DNA of 64,000 bases from Asticcacaulis sp. MM231 (GCF_964186625.1 NZ_OZ075108.1:496001-560000); one strand, 5' to 3'; counted from the first letter of the stretch, positions 20,317-31,851 are shown. Made by a program: numbers and translations. Notes: generated by a model not told the origin, from the letters alone.

Positions 20317-21882
20317 TTAGGGCACGTTCGGCAGCAGGATGGTGAAGCGGGCGCCGACGATCTGGCCCTTATCGTCCTTGCGGTTTTCGGCCCAGATGCG
20401 GCCGTGGTGGGCCTCGATGATCTGGCGCGAGATCGACAGGCCGAGACCTGAATTCTTGCCGAACGACGTGCCCTTGGGACGCGAGGTGTAGAAACGCTGG
20501 AAGACGGTCTCCAGATTGTCCTCCGGGATACCGGGACCATCGTCCTCAAACACGATGCTGATGGGCAGGGCCGGATCAGCGCCGGGCGCGATGGTGACGC
20601 GGACCTGGCCACTTTCCGGTGAGAAGGAACGCGCATTGTCAATCAGATTGCGGAACACCTGCCCAAGCGGGCCTTCGCGGCCATTTACGGTCGAGGCGGC
20701 CGGCGGCAGGGTGCGTGTCAGTATCACGGCGGTCTCGCCCATCACGTGGCTCTGCTGATAGAGCGAGATGATGTCTTCGAGCAGGGTGCCGATCTCGACC
20801 TTTTTCGGCGCGTCGCGTGACAGTTCGGCGTCAAGGCGCGAAGCGTTGGAGATATCGGTGATCAGGCGGTCGGCGCGGCGGACGTCCTGATTGATAACCG
20901 CCATCAGGCGTTCGCGCGCTTCGTCAGTCTTGACCAGCGGCAGGGTTTCCAGCGCCGAACGGATGGAGGTCAGCGGGTTCTTGATCTCGTGCGACACATC
21001 GGCGGCGAACCGGTCTATTTCCTCCATGCGCCGCCACAGGGTATCGGTCATGCTTTCCAGCGAACGCGCCAGCACGCCAATCTCATCGTTGCGGCTTTCC
21101 AGATCGGGCAGGGAGATGGCGCGGGTGCGGGCCATGCGAACATTATCGGCGGCGGCGGAGAGGCGATGGATCGGCCGACTGACCAGCCAGGCCAGCAACA
21201 GAGACGACAACATGTTGACGCCGAAAGCAATCAGGATAAAGGGCAGCATGGCCCAGCGCTGGTCGGCCACGATCTTGTCAACGTCGCCGCGCTCGATGGT
21301 GAGAACGCCTAGCACCTCCTTGACGCGGCGCAGGGGAATGGAGACCGACACCACCTTGATGCCGCGCTCATTGGTGCGGACGCTGGCCACCGGCGGGGAG
21401 CCGGAGAGCGCCATCATCACCTCGGTATGGAGCTGGTTTTCGGCTGCAAGACGGCGGGCCTCGCGCTTGGCAGTCTTGTCCTTGGGCTGCGGATCGCTAG
21501 GCTTGCGCGCTTCGGGCAGCTTGTAGACGTCTATGGTGTCCGACACCTTGTAGGAATTGGAGATCAGGTGGCCTTGCGCATCAAACAGGCGTGCGCGCTG
21601 GCCGGCCGGAATGAAACGCCCGAGCACGAAGGCGGCGTTATCGGGTTCCAGATGCGGTCCGGTATCGCCTTCGCCGGTGGCGAAATCAGCAATTACCTCG
21701 CCCATCAATTGGGCCTGCGAGGTCAGGGAATCCATCTGTGTCTTGATCAGGCCGCGGCGCAGATCACTGAGCACCAGCGCCCCGATCACCAGAATGACCA
21801 AGCCGAGCAGATTGAGCCCGAAGATCAGCCGCCCGAGACGTGACTGACCGAAGGGGAGCTTCCTGAGCAAGGGCCTGAGCAT
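20317..21882 (-). CDS. chvG: Sensor histidine kinase ChvG
   Basis: Membrane sensor kinase of 521 residues, partner of ChvI and linked to envelope and acid stress in alphaproteobacteria. An N-terminal TM helix (about 18-42), a periplasmic sensor domain, a second TM helix (about 215-240), HAMP, HisKA with H298 in DVSHEIKNPLTSIR, and an HATPase domain (DNARSF, DDGPGIPE, GLGLSISR). Located directly after chvI with a 59-base gap and before hprK. The ATG lacks a clear Shine-Dalgarno sequence, so initiation may depend on other context. Confidence 0.92.
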   Translation of the reverse strand: MLRPLLRKLPFGQSRLGRLIFGLNLLGLVILVIGALVLSDLRRGLIKTQMDSLTSQAQLMGEVIADFATGEGDTGPHLEPDNAAFVLGRFIPAGQRARLFDAQGHLISNSYKVSDTIDVYKLPEARKPSDPQPKDKTAKREARRLAAENQLHTEVMMALSGSPPVASVRTNERGIKVVSVSIPLRRVKEVLGVLTIERGDVDKIVADQRWAMLPFILIAFGVNMLSSLLLAWLVSRPIHRLSAAADNVRMARTRAISLPDLESRNDEIGVLARSLESMTDTLWRRMEEIDRFAADVSHEIKNPLTSIRSALETLPLVKTDEARERLMAVINQDVRRADRLITDISNASRLDAELSRDAPKKVEIGTLLEDIISLYQQSHVMGETAVILTRTLPPAASTVNGREGPLGQVFRNLIDNARSFSPESGQVRVTIAPGADPALPISIVFEDDGPGIPEDNLETVFQRFYTSRPKGTSFGKNSGLGLSISRQIIEAHHGRIWAENRKDDKGQIVGARFTILLPNVP

Positions 21883-21941
21883 AAAGGGGGGATTCCAGAA
21901 AAATGCCGGGAAGCGGTGTTCACCTCCCGGCTTGGTACTTT

Positions 21942-22652
21942 TTAGATTTCGCGGTAGCGATAGCCGACGCCGTAAAGGGTTTCGATGGAATCGAAGGTCG
22001 GATCGACAACACGGAACTTCTTGCGCATGCGCTTGACGTGGCTATCGATGGTGCGGTCATCGACATACACCTGGTCGTCATAGGCGGCGTCCATCAGGTT
22101 GTCGCGGCTCTTGACGAAGCCAGGGCGCTGGGCCAGGGCGTGCAGTAGCAGGAACTCGGTGACGGTAAGGCGGACCGGCTTGCCTTCCCAGGTGCATTCG
22201 TGGCGGGCGGCGTCCATCACCAGCTTGCCGCGTTTCAGCGACTTGGCGTTGAGCGCCTCGGTCACTTCCGGGGCCTCGCCCTGTTCGACGATGCCGGCGC
22301 GGCGCAGCACGGCCTTGACGCGTTCGAGCAGCAGGCGCTGCGAGAACGGCTTGTGCATGTAGTCGTCGGCGCCGAGATTGAAGCCGAGCACCTCGTCGAT
22401 CTCATCGTCCTTCGAGGTCAGGATAATAACCGGCAGGTTCGAGGTGTTGCGCAGGCGGCGCAGCACTTCCATGCCATCCATGCGCGGCATCTTGACGTCG
22501 AGAATGGCAAGATCGGGCGGGTCTTTTTCAAGCGCAGCCAGACCCGAAGCGCCATCGTAGAAAGCATTGACGGTGTGGCCGCCGCTTTCCAGAGCTAACG
22601 ACACGCTGGTGACGATGTTTTCGTCGTCATCCACCAAAGTAATTCTGGCCAT
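21942..22652 (-). CDS. chvI: Response regulator ChvI, OmpR/PhoB family
   Basis: A 236-residue response regulator: receiver domain with acidic residues in LVDDDEN, phospho-acceptor D52 in [13 protein letters not shown], and the conserved Lys in MHKPFS, followed by a winged-helix DNA-binding domain (about 135-235, [23 protein letters not shown]). First gene of the chvI-chvG-hprK-EIIA-ptsH run on the minus strand; a GGAG site precedes the ATG. Confidence 0.93.
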   Translation of the reverse strand: MARITLVDDDENIVTSVSLALESGGHTVNAFYDGASGLAALEKDPPDLAILDVKMPRMDGMEVLRRLRNTSNLPVIILTSKDDEIDEVLGFNLGADDYMHKPFSQRLLLERVKAVLRRAGIVEQGEAPEVTEALNAKSLKRGKLVMDAARHECTWEGKPVRLTVTEFLLLHALAQRPGFVKSRDNLMDAAYDDQVYVDDRTIDSHVKRMRKKFRVVDPTFDSIETLYGVGYRYREI

Positions 22653-22830
22653 AAGGTCTCCAATAGTGGGCTAATAACCCTGTAATATGCGTTGCCTACC
22701 CTAAAACATCCTAAGCTAGTTCTTTTAAAGGCGTCAACGCGGCGAATTCGCGGCTCTCAATCATAATTTAACACGATATGTGTAAGATTTGTAAGATTAT
22801 CAAGCCCGTATACCAGTCTGCAGGGACAAG

Positions 22831-24543
22831 ATGAGCCACCATAAGGTGCATTTCGAATTGTTTTCCCGTCGCACGCCACAAGCCGCGTGGGCTCTGGAAA
22901 TGGCGTCCGAGACACGCGCAACGATCATGCAGAACGCTGAGGAGATGCTGAAAAGCGGCCGTGCCGCAGTCCGCGTCACCAAAGAAGTTTTCGATCAGGA
23001 CAGTGGCGAATTCAGCAGCGTCACGGTTTTTGAAAAAGGTATAGCGGCGCCGGTCAAGGCCCTGAAAATGGCGCCCACCACGGATTCGGTCTGCACGAGC
23101 CCGCACGATCTCTACACCGCCATCGCCCGTGAAAAGATCGCCCGCCTGCTCGAAGACTGGCTGCACAAGCAGGGCGTAACCCCTTTCGAACTGTTGCACC
23201 GCCCCGATCTGGCCGAGCGTCTGGAAGCCTCCGGCAGCGAACTGCTGCATGTCGTCCAAAAACTGGCGGTGCCGGAAGCACAGGAATCTGGCCACAATCT
23301 GCATGAGCTGATGCGGCGCTGGAGCGCCTTGTTTGATCGCGCCTGCACCCGCCTGATCCAGGATGGCCGCAAGAAGATCTTTCCGGCAATTACCCCGACA
23401 ACCTGTCTGGCGACTGTCGATAGCCTGAAAGACCATGCCGATCGTGCTTATCTCTTCGGCGGTGCGCTGTCGGCAGCCCTGGCCGAACATCGCAAGCCGG
23501 CGGCCAAACTGGAATTGCTGCTGGCCCACGCTGGTATTTTGGTGGCCAATCTGCCGGGCCGTGAATGGGCGCTGCAACTGGTCGAAATGCCGGTGGTGGA
23601 AATCTTTGCGGCACGCAATACCCTCAACGATGTGCTGGGTCGTGAGCCCGATCCAGGTGGCGCGATGATCGTGCTGATCCACGTCGCGGCTGGCCGCGAG
23701 GTCGAGCTGATTTCAAAAGCCGACCCCCGCGTGGCGCGTCTGGTGCCGCCACTTGAAGGCCTGCTCGGTGGTTATCACGATCTGATCCGCGCCGGTCATT
23801 TCCAGACTCTGCGCTACAGCCTGTCCAAGCGCTTGATGCACGATCTGAAAAGCCCGCGCCGCCTCAAGCCGAACGATGCCGAAGCCGAAATCGAAACGCT
23901 TCGTGTGCTGGCCCTGTGCATGACCGCCGCCGGCCGTGACGAAACCCAGCGCGAGGACATCACGAACGCCTTTGCCGAACGTTCGAAAAAGCTGGTCTCG
24001 GCCGATTTCGTCACCAGCCTGCTGGAAGGCGCTGGTGATGCGGCTCTTGAGGTTGAACGCCTGATCTGGTTGTGTGAAAACATGGTCGGTGTGTCCAACA
24101 AGCGTCAGGCCGCGCGCTGGCTGCAACAGACGATCAGCGCGGCTAAATTCGAGCGCCATATGCGCGAAAGCAACCAGTCGGCCGCGCAGCGTTTGCTGAC
24201 CCTGGCGCAAATGCAAGGACGCATTGTGGCGTCATCACTAATTGATCAGGATGGGCACGATATCAGTCAGAAACTCGGCCAGATCGGTGCGCTGATCGCT
24301 GCCGACGTCAAGCTGCTGGCGCATATTCTGCGCGGTGATGCGTCGCCGATGCAAAAGTTTTCCATGCTGCTGAGTTTCGCTTCGGGGCAGTCAGCGCCGA
24401 TGGGCCCGCTCAGCGAACAGGCTAAGGGCGAAGTCATGCGGATGATGCGCGATCCGGATATCCGCGCCGGTCTGTCAACGCAGCCACAGATTCTGGCCTC
24501 GCTCAAGCCGATGATGCAGGCGGCGGGCGTTCTGGCGGCTTAA
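22831..24543 (+). CDS. Large conserved-looking protein of unknown function
   Basis: A 570-residue, apparently cytosolic, mostly helical protein with no signal peptide or TM helix. I recognise no domain or catalytic motif. The frame is intact with good coding character and an AGGGA site precedes the ATG. It is divergent from chvI, with 178 bases between, and could share regulation with that stress system. The C-terminal third (EQAKGEVMRMMRDPDIRAGL, SLKPMMQAAGVL) looks like a helical repeat. It may be lineage-restricted. Confidence 0.7.
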   Translation: MSHHKVHFELFSRRTPQAAWALEMASETRATIMQNAEEMLKSGRAAVRVTKEVFDQDSGEFSSVTVFEKGIAAPVKALKMAPTTDSVCTSPHDLYTAIAREKIARLLEDWLHKQGVTPFELLHRPDLAERLEASGSELLHVVQKLAVPEAQESGHNLHELMRRWSALFDRACTRLIQDGRKKIFPAITPTTCLATVDSLKDHADRAYLFGGALSAALAEHRKPAAKLELLLAHAGILVANLPGREWALQLVEMPVVEIFAARNTLNDVLGREPDPGGAMIVLIHVAAGREVELISKADPRVARLVPPLEGLLGGYHDLIRAGHFQTLRYSLSKRLMHDLKSPRRLKPNDAEAEIETLRVLALCMTAAGRDETQREDITNAFAERSKKLVSADFVTSLLEGAGDAALEVERLIWLCENMVGVSNKRQAARWLQQTISAAKFERHMRESNQSAAQRLLTLAQMQGRIVASSLIDQDGHDISQKLGQIGALIAADVKLLAHILRGDASPMQKFSMLLSFASGQSAPMGPLSEQAKGEVMRMMRDPDIRAGLSTQPQILASLKPMMQAAGVLAA

Positions 24544-24589
24544 GCGCAATCCGATAAAATGTGACGCACTTTTCGGGAAGAATTGCGCG

Positions 24590-24988
24590 TCAAATAATGT
24601 CGCGAAAGTTAAGCTCCAGCAGCACATTGTTGGGATCAACGACGAACAGTTGCGTCAGGCTTATCTCCGGCAACTCGGCGCGTTCATAACGCAGGCAGCG
24701 AGCGTTCAGGCGGGCCACCATGGCCTCCACGTCCTCACATTCAAACGCGACATGATGGATGGCGCCGGTTGGGCCGCCGAGGATGACCTCGCGTGGGTAG
24801 GTGTTGTCGGTGCCTAAGAGATTGAGGTGGATGACGGCGCGATCTCCCGCATAGAGCCACTGGCGCTCTTCCGGCTTGCGACGCGGGGCGGTCTTGGCCA
24901 CCAGCCCGAGCAGATCGCCATAAAAGGCGATGGTGGTCGCCATGTCGCGGGTCTGGATATTGATGTGATCGAGGGTTTTGACGGTCAT
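24590..24988 (-). CDS. VOC-family protein (glyoxalase/dioxygenase fold)
   Basis: A 132-residue single VOC domain with paired beta-alpha-beta modules: LDHINIQTRDMATTIAFYGDLLGL at the N-terminus and IHHVAFECEDVEAMVARL in the second half. Candidate metal ligands are the early His (DHI), the His in IHHVAF and a late Glu (VLLELNF). Reaction unknown; family members include glyoxalases, resistance proteins and dioxygenases. It converges on the unknown 570-residue gene. Confidence 0.75.
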   Translation of the reverse strand: MTVKTLDHINIQTRDMATTIAFYGDLLGLVAKTAPRRKPEERQWLYAGDRAVIHLNLLGTDNTYPREVILGGPTGAIHHVAFECEDVEAMVARLNARCLRYERAELPEISLTQLFVVDPNNVLLELNFRDII

Positions 24989-25002
24989 GCCGCCAGCATA
25001 GA

Positions 25003-25038
25003 AGAGGGCGCGACGAGGATCAATCGCCGCGCCCTCTT
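25003..25038 (-). terminator. Hairpin downstream of the first chemoreceptor gene
   Basis: Arms AGAGGGCGCG and CGCGCCCTCT flank a loop about 90 bases after the chemoreceptor stop on the minus strand. The U-rich tract is weak, so it is only a probable terminator. One arm and loop are also present behind the second chemoreceptor gene near 27005-27022, where the partner arm is lost. Confidence 0.45.
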
Positions 25039-25124
25039 TAGGTTTTGCAAGTGAGGTTTTAGGCTGCTCGCCTAGCCCTCAAGCAGCGAAGCGTTAGGGC
25101 AATGAAAATGCGTGAGGGCAGCCG

Positions 25125-26831
25125 TCAGGCTGCTCTCACATGCGCGAGGAAGGCGTTGATCTGGTTGCGCAGATTGGCGGCCTGATGGGCCAGTTCGCCG
25201 GAGGCCGACAGCACCTGGGCGGCGCCGGCGCCGGTTTCCTCGGCCATGCGGGCCACGCCGGTGATGTTTGACGTCACCTCCTGTGTGCCCATCGACGCCT
25301 GGTTGACGGCCTGGACGATCTCATTGGTGGCCGAGCCCTGCTGCTCGACGGCGGCAGCGATGGTCGATGACGAGTTGTTGATGTCGCGGATCGTGCCGGT
25401 GATGTTGCTGATGGCCTCGACGGCGCGGCGGGTGGTCGATTGAATACTGCCGATGTGCTGGCTGATCTCGGCTGTGGCGCGGCTGGTCTGGCCAGCCAGG
25501 GCCTTCACCTCCGAGGCGACGACGGCGAAGCCCTTGCCGGCTTCCCCGGCGCGGGCCAATTCGATAGTGGCGTTGAGCGCCAAAAGGTTGGTCTGCGAGG
25601 CGATGCCGGTGATCATATCGACAATGCCGTTGATGCGGTCGGCGGCTTCGGACAGTTCCTGCACGATGGCGGCGGTGGCGTCGGCCTCACGGACGGCTTC
25701 ACGTGCCTTGATCGACGAGTGCTCGACCTGACGGCCGATTTCCTGCACCGAGGCGCCCAGTTCTTCGGCCGAACCGGCGACTGAGGTGACATTGGTGCCG
25801 GCTTCTTCGGCGGCGGCGGAAACCGAGGTGGCCTGGGCGGCCAATTCATGCGCCGACGAGGTCAGTTGCTGCGCCGTGGCCTGCATTTCTGTAGCGGCTG
25901 AGGACACCATCTCGACAATGCCGCCGACGGCGTTCTCAAACTGGTCGGCGAGATCGTACATGGTCTTCTTGCGCTGAACCTCGGCATCGGCGCGGGCCTG
26001 ACGGGTTTCTTCTTCGAGGGCACGCGTGCGGATCAGGTTATCCTTGAAGACCTCGACCGTCTTGGCCATATCGCCGATTTCGCTGCGTTCGCCGACATTG
26101 GGTATGACGACGGCTGTGTCGCCATCGGCAAGTTTCTGCATAACGCCTGACATACGGCTGATCGGCAGGGAGATGCCGCGGATCATGGCGAAGCCAATGA
26201 CGAAGCAGGCGGCAGCGGTCGCGCCCAGGGCGATCATGATGAGGGTGATGGCGGTCTTGCCGAGGGCAACGCCGGCTTCAGCCGCCATTGTGCCCTTTTC
26301 AAGCTGGAATTTTCGGTTGGCGCGAATGCTCTTACGAACAACTTGCGCATAATCCTGAAACGGCCCCATGAAATAGGCTGTTGCGCCCACTGTATCGCCT
26401 GAGCTGACCATCGACATGAACGTATCGGTCATGCTGTCATATGTGCTGATTGCTTTTAACATGTCATCAGCCAGGACGCGTTCGTCAGGGCCGCTGATTA
26501 GTGGAGTGTAGGCCGCGACATTTTTCGCCATGATTTTTTTAGACTGCGCCGCTTTACCAAGAGCCTCTTCTTTTTCCGCACCGGTCATGGTGGCGACCTG
26601 CATCTGGCGCAGCCGCATCTGTTCAAAATCCTGCGAAATATCGCCAACCACATTCGCGGAGGGCAGCCAGTTGGCTGCGACATCGCCAGCGGCGGCATTA
26701 ACCGCGCTTAGGCGGATGATGGAAAACAGACCGAGACCGATGGTGGCGCAAAGCACCAGCGCGAAGGCGGCGATAACGCGCGCGCGGATCGTCATATTCT
26801 TGAACATAGGCATATCCCTGAGCCGACACAA
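25125..26831 (-). CDS. Methyl-accepting chemotaxis protein (copy A)
   Basis: A membrane chemoreceptor of up to 568 residues; the start is probably one of the ATGs just inside the frame ([13 protein letters not shown] or MFKNM). TM1 (about 13-35), a four-helix-bundle type periplasmic domain (about 36-190), TM2 (about 190-215), HAMP, and a cytoplasmic signalling domain with the conserved hairpin tip around [27 protein letters not shown]. It signals through CheA/CheW and is adapted by CheR/CheB. Its last ~370 residues are nearly identical to those of the next gene, whereas the sensor halves differ. Two sites read Leu here (IELARAG, HELAAQ) where copy B has Ser. Confidence 0.88.
   Translation of the reverse strand: MCRLRDMPMFKNMTIRARVIAAFALVLCATIGLGLFSIIRLSAVNAAAGDVAANWLPSANVVGDISQDFEQMRLRQMQVATMTGAEKEEALGKAAQSKKIMAKNVAAYTPLISGPDERVLADDMLKAISTYDSMTDTFMSMVSSGDTVGATAYFMGPFQDYAQVVRKSIRANRKFQLEKGTMAAEAGVALGKTAITLIMIALGATAAACFVIGFAMIRGISLPISRMSGVMQKLADGDTAVVIPNVGERSEIGDMAKTVEVFKDNLIRTRALEEETRQARADAEVQRKKTMYDLADQFENAVGGIVEMVSSAATEMQATAQQLTSSAHELAAQATSVSAAAEEAGTNVTSVAGSAEELGASVQEIGRQVEHSSIKAREAVREADATAAIVQELSEAADRINGIVDMITGIASQTNLLALNATIELARAGEAGKGFAVVASEVKALAGQTSRATAEISQHIGSIQSTTRRAVEAISNITGTIRDINNSSSTIAAAVEQQGSATNEIVQAVNQASMGTQEVTSNITGVARMAEETGAGAAQVLSASGELAHQAANLRNQINAFLAHVRAA
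25129..26252. repeat. Long direct repeat, copy A (chemoreceptor signalling half)
   Basis: About 1.12 kb nearly identical at the nucleotide level to 27048-28172, in the same orientation. Seen differences are two A/G changes giving Leu/Ser, plus the frame break in copy B. Identity ends abruptly at the TM2/sensor boundary. Confidence 0.9.
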
Positions 26832-27043
26832 AAAAACGGGTCATACCCGGCAGCCTGCGTTGCTGCGACGGATCGGTTCGGTTCTTGATACGCAGACCAC
26901 TTTGACACTAAGTTCACAAAATGGCGTGTTATGGTGAAGAACGTATTAATTATAGACTATGGGTTGAAATTTTGCGTCAAAGGACAGAGTAGGCGCAACG
27001 ATGATCAATCGCCGCGCCCTTTAGATATGTCGGCAGATTACTT

Positions 27044-28760
27044 TTACGCTGCTCTCACGTGCGCGAGGAAGGCGTTGATCTGGTTGCGCAGATTGGCGGC
27101 CTGATGGGCCAGTTCGCCGGAGGCCGACAGCACCTGGGCGGCGCCGGCGCCGGTTTCCTCGGCCATGCGGGCCACGCCGGTGATGTTTGACGTCACCTCC
27201 TGTGTGCCCATCGACGCCTGGTTGACGGCCTGGACGATCTCATTGGTGGCCGAGCCCTGCTGCTCGACGGCGGCAGCGATGGTCGATGACGAGTTCGTTG
27301 ATGTCGCGGATCGTGCCGGTGATGTTGCTGATGGCCTCGACGGCGCGGCGGGTGGTCGATTGAATACTGCCGATGTGCTGGCTGATCTCGGCTGTGGCGC
27401 GGCTGGTCTGGCCAGCCAGGGCCTTCACCTCCGAGGCGACGACGGCGAAGCCCTTGCCGGCTTCCCCGGCGCGGGCCGATTCGATAGTGGCGTTGAGCGC
27501 CAAAAGGTTGGTCTGCGAGGCGATGCCGGTGATCATATCGACAATGCCGTTGATGCGGTCGGCGGCTTCGGACAGTTCCTGCACGATGGCGGCGGTGGCG
27601 TCGGCCTCACGGACGGCTTCACGTGCCTTGATCGACGAGTGCTCGACCTGACGGCCGATTTCCTGCACCGAGGCGCCCAGTTCTTCGGCCGAACCGGCGA
27701 CTGAGGTGACATTGGTGCCGGCTTCTTCGGCGGCGGCGGAAACCGAGGTGGCCTGGGCGGCCGATTCATGCGCCGACGAGGTCAGTTGCTGCGCCGTGGC
27801 CTGCATTTCTGTAGCGGCTGAGGACACCATCTCGACAATGCCGCCGACGGCGTTCTCAAACTGGTCGGCGAGATCGTACATGGTCTTCTTGCGCTGAACC
27901 TCGGCATCGGCGCGGGCCTGACGGGTTTCTTCTTCGAGGGCACGCGTGCGGATCAGGTTATCCTTGAAGACCTCGACCGTCTTGGCCATATCGCCGATTT
28001 CGCTGCGTTCGCCGACATTGGGTATGACGACGGCTGTGTCGCCATCGGCAAGTTTCTGCATAACGCCTGACATACGGCTGATCGGCAGGGAGATGCCGCG
28101 GATCATGGCGAAGCCAATGACGAAGCAGGCGGCAGCGGTCGCGCCCAGGGCGATCATGATGAGGGTGATGGCCGATTCACCCAGCTTCGTGCCTTTGTCA
28201 GCGGCAACATCGCCCTGTTCAAGCTGGAATTTGCGGTCGGCGCGGATGGCCTTGCGTGCCTGATCGGCGCTATTCTGCATGTCGCCGAAATAGAGATCGA
28301 CGGCGCCGGCCATATCGCCGGCATCGGTTTTCTCCAAAAGGGCTTTGCTACTGCCGATATAGTCGCTGACATGCTTATCCAGCGCGGCAGCCATCTCCTC
28401 TTCTTTGCCAGGGGCGACAAGTGGCTTATAGAGGGTGATGCCGGCGTTTAATTGCTTTTCCGAATCGGCGATTTTACCTGCCAGTGCGACCTTTTTTTCT
28501 ACGGGGGCGAGCATGTATTGGCCTTGGCGGGCGCGGAGTTGCTCGAAATCCTGTGATATGTCACCCAGCACATTGGCGGAGGGCAGCCAGTTGGTGGCGA
28601 CATCCTTGGCGGCGGCATTGACCGCGCTCAGGCGCTGAATGGCAAAGAGGCCAAGCGCTATCGTGGCACAAAGCACCAGGGCGAAGGCGGCAACCACGCG
28701 CAGGCGGATCGTCATATGACTGAACATCGGCAATTTTCCCGGACCTTTTAAACGGATCAT
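27044..28760 (-). CDS. Methyl-accepting chemotaxis protein (copy B), with an apparent one-base insertion
   Basis: Second chemoreceptor, 571 residues once the break at GAGTTC (27291-27296) is corrected. Copy A has GAGTTGTTG at this spot. Reading GAGTCGTTG here differs by a single substitution, keeps length and gives R-D-I-N-D-S instead of R-D-I-N-N-S, so a true gene disruption is unlikely. TM1, a four-helix-bundle sensor domain distinct from copy A, TM2, HAMP and signalling domain. Start near the internal [15 protein letters not shown] is likely. The two genes point the same way, with 212 bases between the stop of B and the start of A's frame. Confidence 0.85.
27048..28172. repeat. Long direct repeat, copy B (chemoreceptor signalling half)
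   Basis: Partner of 25129-26252. One base longer because of the extra base at 27294/27295. Homology reaches into the downstream flank, where GATCAATCGCCGCGCCCT recurs behind both genes. Confidence 0.9.
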
Positions 28761-28914
28761 GTCGCTTCCGGCAGTCTGCGTGACTGCGGTGGAACGGCTC
28801 GGTCTGTACGCATTCCGTTTCGACCCTGATCGGATAACATTGATACGGTAAATGGGGTCTTAATTGTAGACGCTCTGCATCCAATTGTTTTGTTACACTT
28901 TTATGACAAAAACC

Positions 28915-31762
28915 TTAATGGGCCTCGTCCCAGTTGAGCGCTGCGTGGGCTTCGACAACCAGAGGCACGCTGATCTCATAGGCCGGCCGGCAGGCGTTCG
29001 ACATGATGTCCTTAATCAGCGGCATCACGGCCTCGACCTCGGCGTCCGGCGCTTCGAAGATCAGTTCGTCATGGACCTGTAGCAGCATTTTGGTGGCGAA
29101 TCCGGCATCCAGCAGCGTCTTCGGCATCCGCATCATGGCGCGGCGAATAACATCGGCGGCGGTGCCCTGAATCGGCGCATTGATGGCGGCGCGCTCGGCG
29201 AAGGCCTTGATGGCGCCCTTGCCGTTGATTTCGGGGATATGGATCTTGCGGCCCATCAGGGTGGTGACGAACCCGTTGGCGTTCACGAAGGCTTTGGTCA
29301 CGTCCATATAGGCCTTGATGCCGGGGAAACGGTCGAAATAGGTCTCTATATAACGGCCAGCCTCGCCGCGTTCGATACCGAGCTGGTTGGCCAGTCCGAA
29401 ACCGGAAATGCCATAGATAATGCCGAAATTGATCGCCTTGGCGCGACGGCGGATTTCCGAGGTCATCTCCTCCATCGGCACGCCGAACATTTCCGAGGCG
29501 GTCATGGCGTGGATATCATCGCCGCGCGCAAAGGCCTGTTTTAGCTGCGGAATGTCACCAATATGGGCCAGGATGCGCAGTTCGATCTGGCTGTAGTCCG
29601 CGCTGATCAGCTTGTGGCCCGGTTTGGCGATAAAGGCCTGGCAAATCTTGCGGCCTTCGGCGTTACGGATCGGGATGTTTTGCAGGTTCGGCTCATTAGA
29701 CGACAGGCGTCCTGTCGGCGTAGCCGCCAGGTGGAAGCTGGTATGGATGCGCTGAGTCGTCTTGTCGGCATACCCCACGAGCGCGTCGGTATAGGTGCCT
29801 TTCAGCTTGGCCATCTGGCGGTAATCGAGCAGCATCCTGGCGAGCGGTTGACCGCTTTCCGCCAGTTCTTCCAGCACCTTGACGTCCGTGGCCCATTGGC
29901 CGGACGCCGTGCGCTTGCCGCCGGGAAGCTGCATTTCGTCATAGAAAATCGCACCGAGTTGCTGGGGGCTGTTCATGTTGAACGGCCGCCCCACCAGCGC
30001 CTGTGCCTCCTGCTCGATGGCGTTCATGCGGGTGCCGAAATCGTGAGACAGGCTTTGCAGAATGGCCGGATCGATACGGATGCCGGCCAGCTCCATTTCG
30101 GAGAGTGTGGCAGGCATCTGGCGTTCCAGAGTCTCATAGACGGTCAGCAGGCCTTGCTGGGCGAGGCGCGGTTTGAGAATGTGCCATAGGCGCAAGGTGA
30201 CGTCGGCGTCCTCGGCGGCGTATTCGGTCGCCTCTTTCAAGCCGACATATTTGAACGACTTCGCCTGCTTACCAGAGCCCGCCACCTGCTTGAAGGTGAT
30301 CGGCGTATGGCCAAGGTGCAGTTCGGAAAGTTCGTCCATGCCGTGACCGTGCACGCCGCCTTCGAGCACATAGGAGATCAGCATGGTGTCGTCGTAAGGC
30401 GTGACATCAATGCCGTGGCGGTGCAGGACCGACAGATCGTATTTGATGTTTTGCCCGACCTTCAGGATGTTCGGATCTTCAAACAGGAGCTTGAGTGCGG
30501 CGATAGCTGTCTGGAAGTCGATCTGCTGGAGACCGCCCCCATCACCAAAATCAAAACCCTCACTGGAGGTATGCGCCAGCGGAATATAGCATGCCTGATT
30601 GACACCGACCGCCAGCGAAATGCCGACTAGTCCGGAATGGGAGGCCGAGAGATCATCGGTCTCAGTGTCGATGGCGATGACGCGGGCTTCATAGGCGCAG
30701 GCGATCCACGTCTCTAACGCTTCCATCGTCTGGACGCATTCGTAGGTTTCGCGGTGCACCGGCTGGATGGCAGCCTCGGCAGGGCCCTTTTTCGGGGCGC
30801 CGTAGAGCGGACGCAGGATGGGCGCGGTGGGGAGCTTGTCGAGCGCTGACGAAGCCTGCAGCAGGCTTAAGCTATTGCCACCGACGCGCTTGGCCAGCGT
30901 ATTGAACTCCATCAGCGCCAGAAAAGCCGCCAGCACATCCTGCTCGGGTTCTTTGAGGATAAAGGTATCGATATCGACCGGCGTAGGCGAGTTCGCAACG
31001 CAGGGTCACCAGTTGGCGCGACAGAAGAATCTGCTCCCTGAAGTCGATCAGGGTCTGGCGGCGCTTCTCCTGCTTGATCTCGGAGGCACGCGCCAGCACA
31101 TTATCGAGATTGCCGTATTCGAGCAGCAGTTGCGCGGCGGTCTTGACCCCGATGCCGGGGGCGCCCGGCACATTATCGGCGGAATCCCCGATCAGGGCCT
31201 GCGCATCGACCACCAGTTCGGGGGGCACACCGAACTTCTCGATCACGCCTTCGCGGCCGACCAGCGTTCCCTTGACAGGGTCCATCAGGCTGACATCATC
31301 ATTGACCAGTTGCATCAGGTCCTTGTCGGACGAGATGATAGTGACCTTGAAGCCGTCCTTCTTGGCCAGGTGAGTGTAGGTGCAGATCAGGTCGTCGGCC
31401 TCGAAATTCTCCATCTCGACGGCGGGCAGGCCGAAGGCGCGCGTGGCCTCACGGATCAGCGGGAATTGCGGGATCAGGTCTTCCGGCGCCGGCGGACGGT
31501 GGGCCTTGTACTGATCATAAAGTTCGTTGCGGAAGGTCTTCGAGCCGGCGTCAAAAATGACCGCCAAATGCGACGGCGCGTCGTCGCCGCGGTTTTCCTT
31601 GATCAGCTTGAACAGCATGTTGCAGAAGCCGCTGACGGCGCCGATCGGCAGGCCGTCCGACTTGCGCGTCAGGGGCGGCAGGCCATGATAGGCACGGAAA
31701 ATATAGCCGGAGCCATCGATCAGGACGAGGCGTTTTTGCTTTTCGGGTGTGGCTTCGGACAT
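28915..31762 (-). CDS. polA: DNA polymerase I, with an apparent one-base insertion
   Basis: Repair and Okazaki-fragment polymerase of 948 residues after correction. The N-terminal 5'-3' exonuclease domain (LVLIDGSGYIFRAYHGLPPL, DADDLICTY-like acidic motifs, GIGVKTAAQLL) ends near 30990. A 3'-5' exonuclease domain follows with an intact VIAIDTETD motif, then the polymerase domain with DYSQIELRILAHI and VHDELIFE. The frame breaks at GAGTTC (30989-30994). Removing one T gives GAGTC (GACTC on the coding strand) and restores R-C-D-S-P-T-P-V-D-I-D-T-F. Two partial frames overlapping in the middle are therefore one gene. Confidence 0.92.
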
Positions 31763-31851
31763 TCAAGGCTCTGTTCGGCTGGGAATCGACGTTGGCCTTT
31801 CATAAGGCCATATGATCCCTATACCAAATCAAAGCTGCGGGCCAAATTAAG

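Noticed and set aside
27044..28760. Chemoreceptor copy B as a pseudogene
   Set aside because: The break is one base on GAGTTC. Replacing it with GAGTC restores a full-length receptor differing from copy A by a conservative Asn/Asp change.
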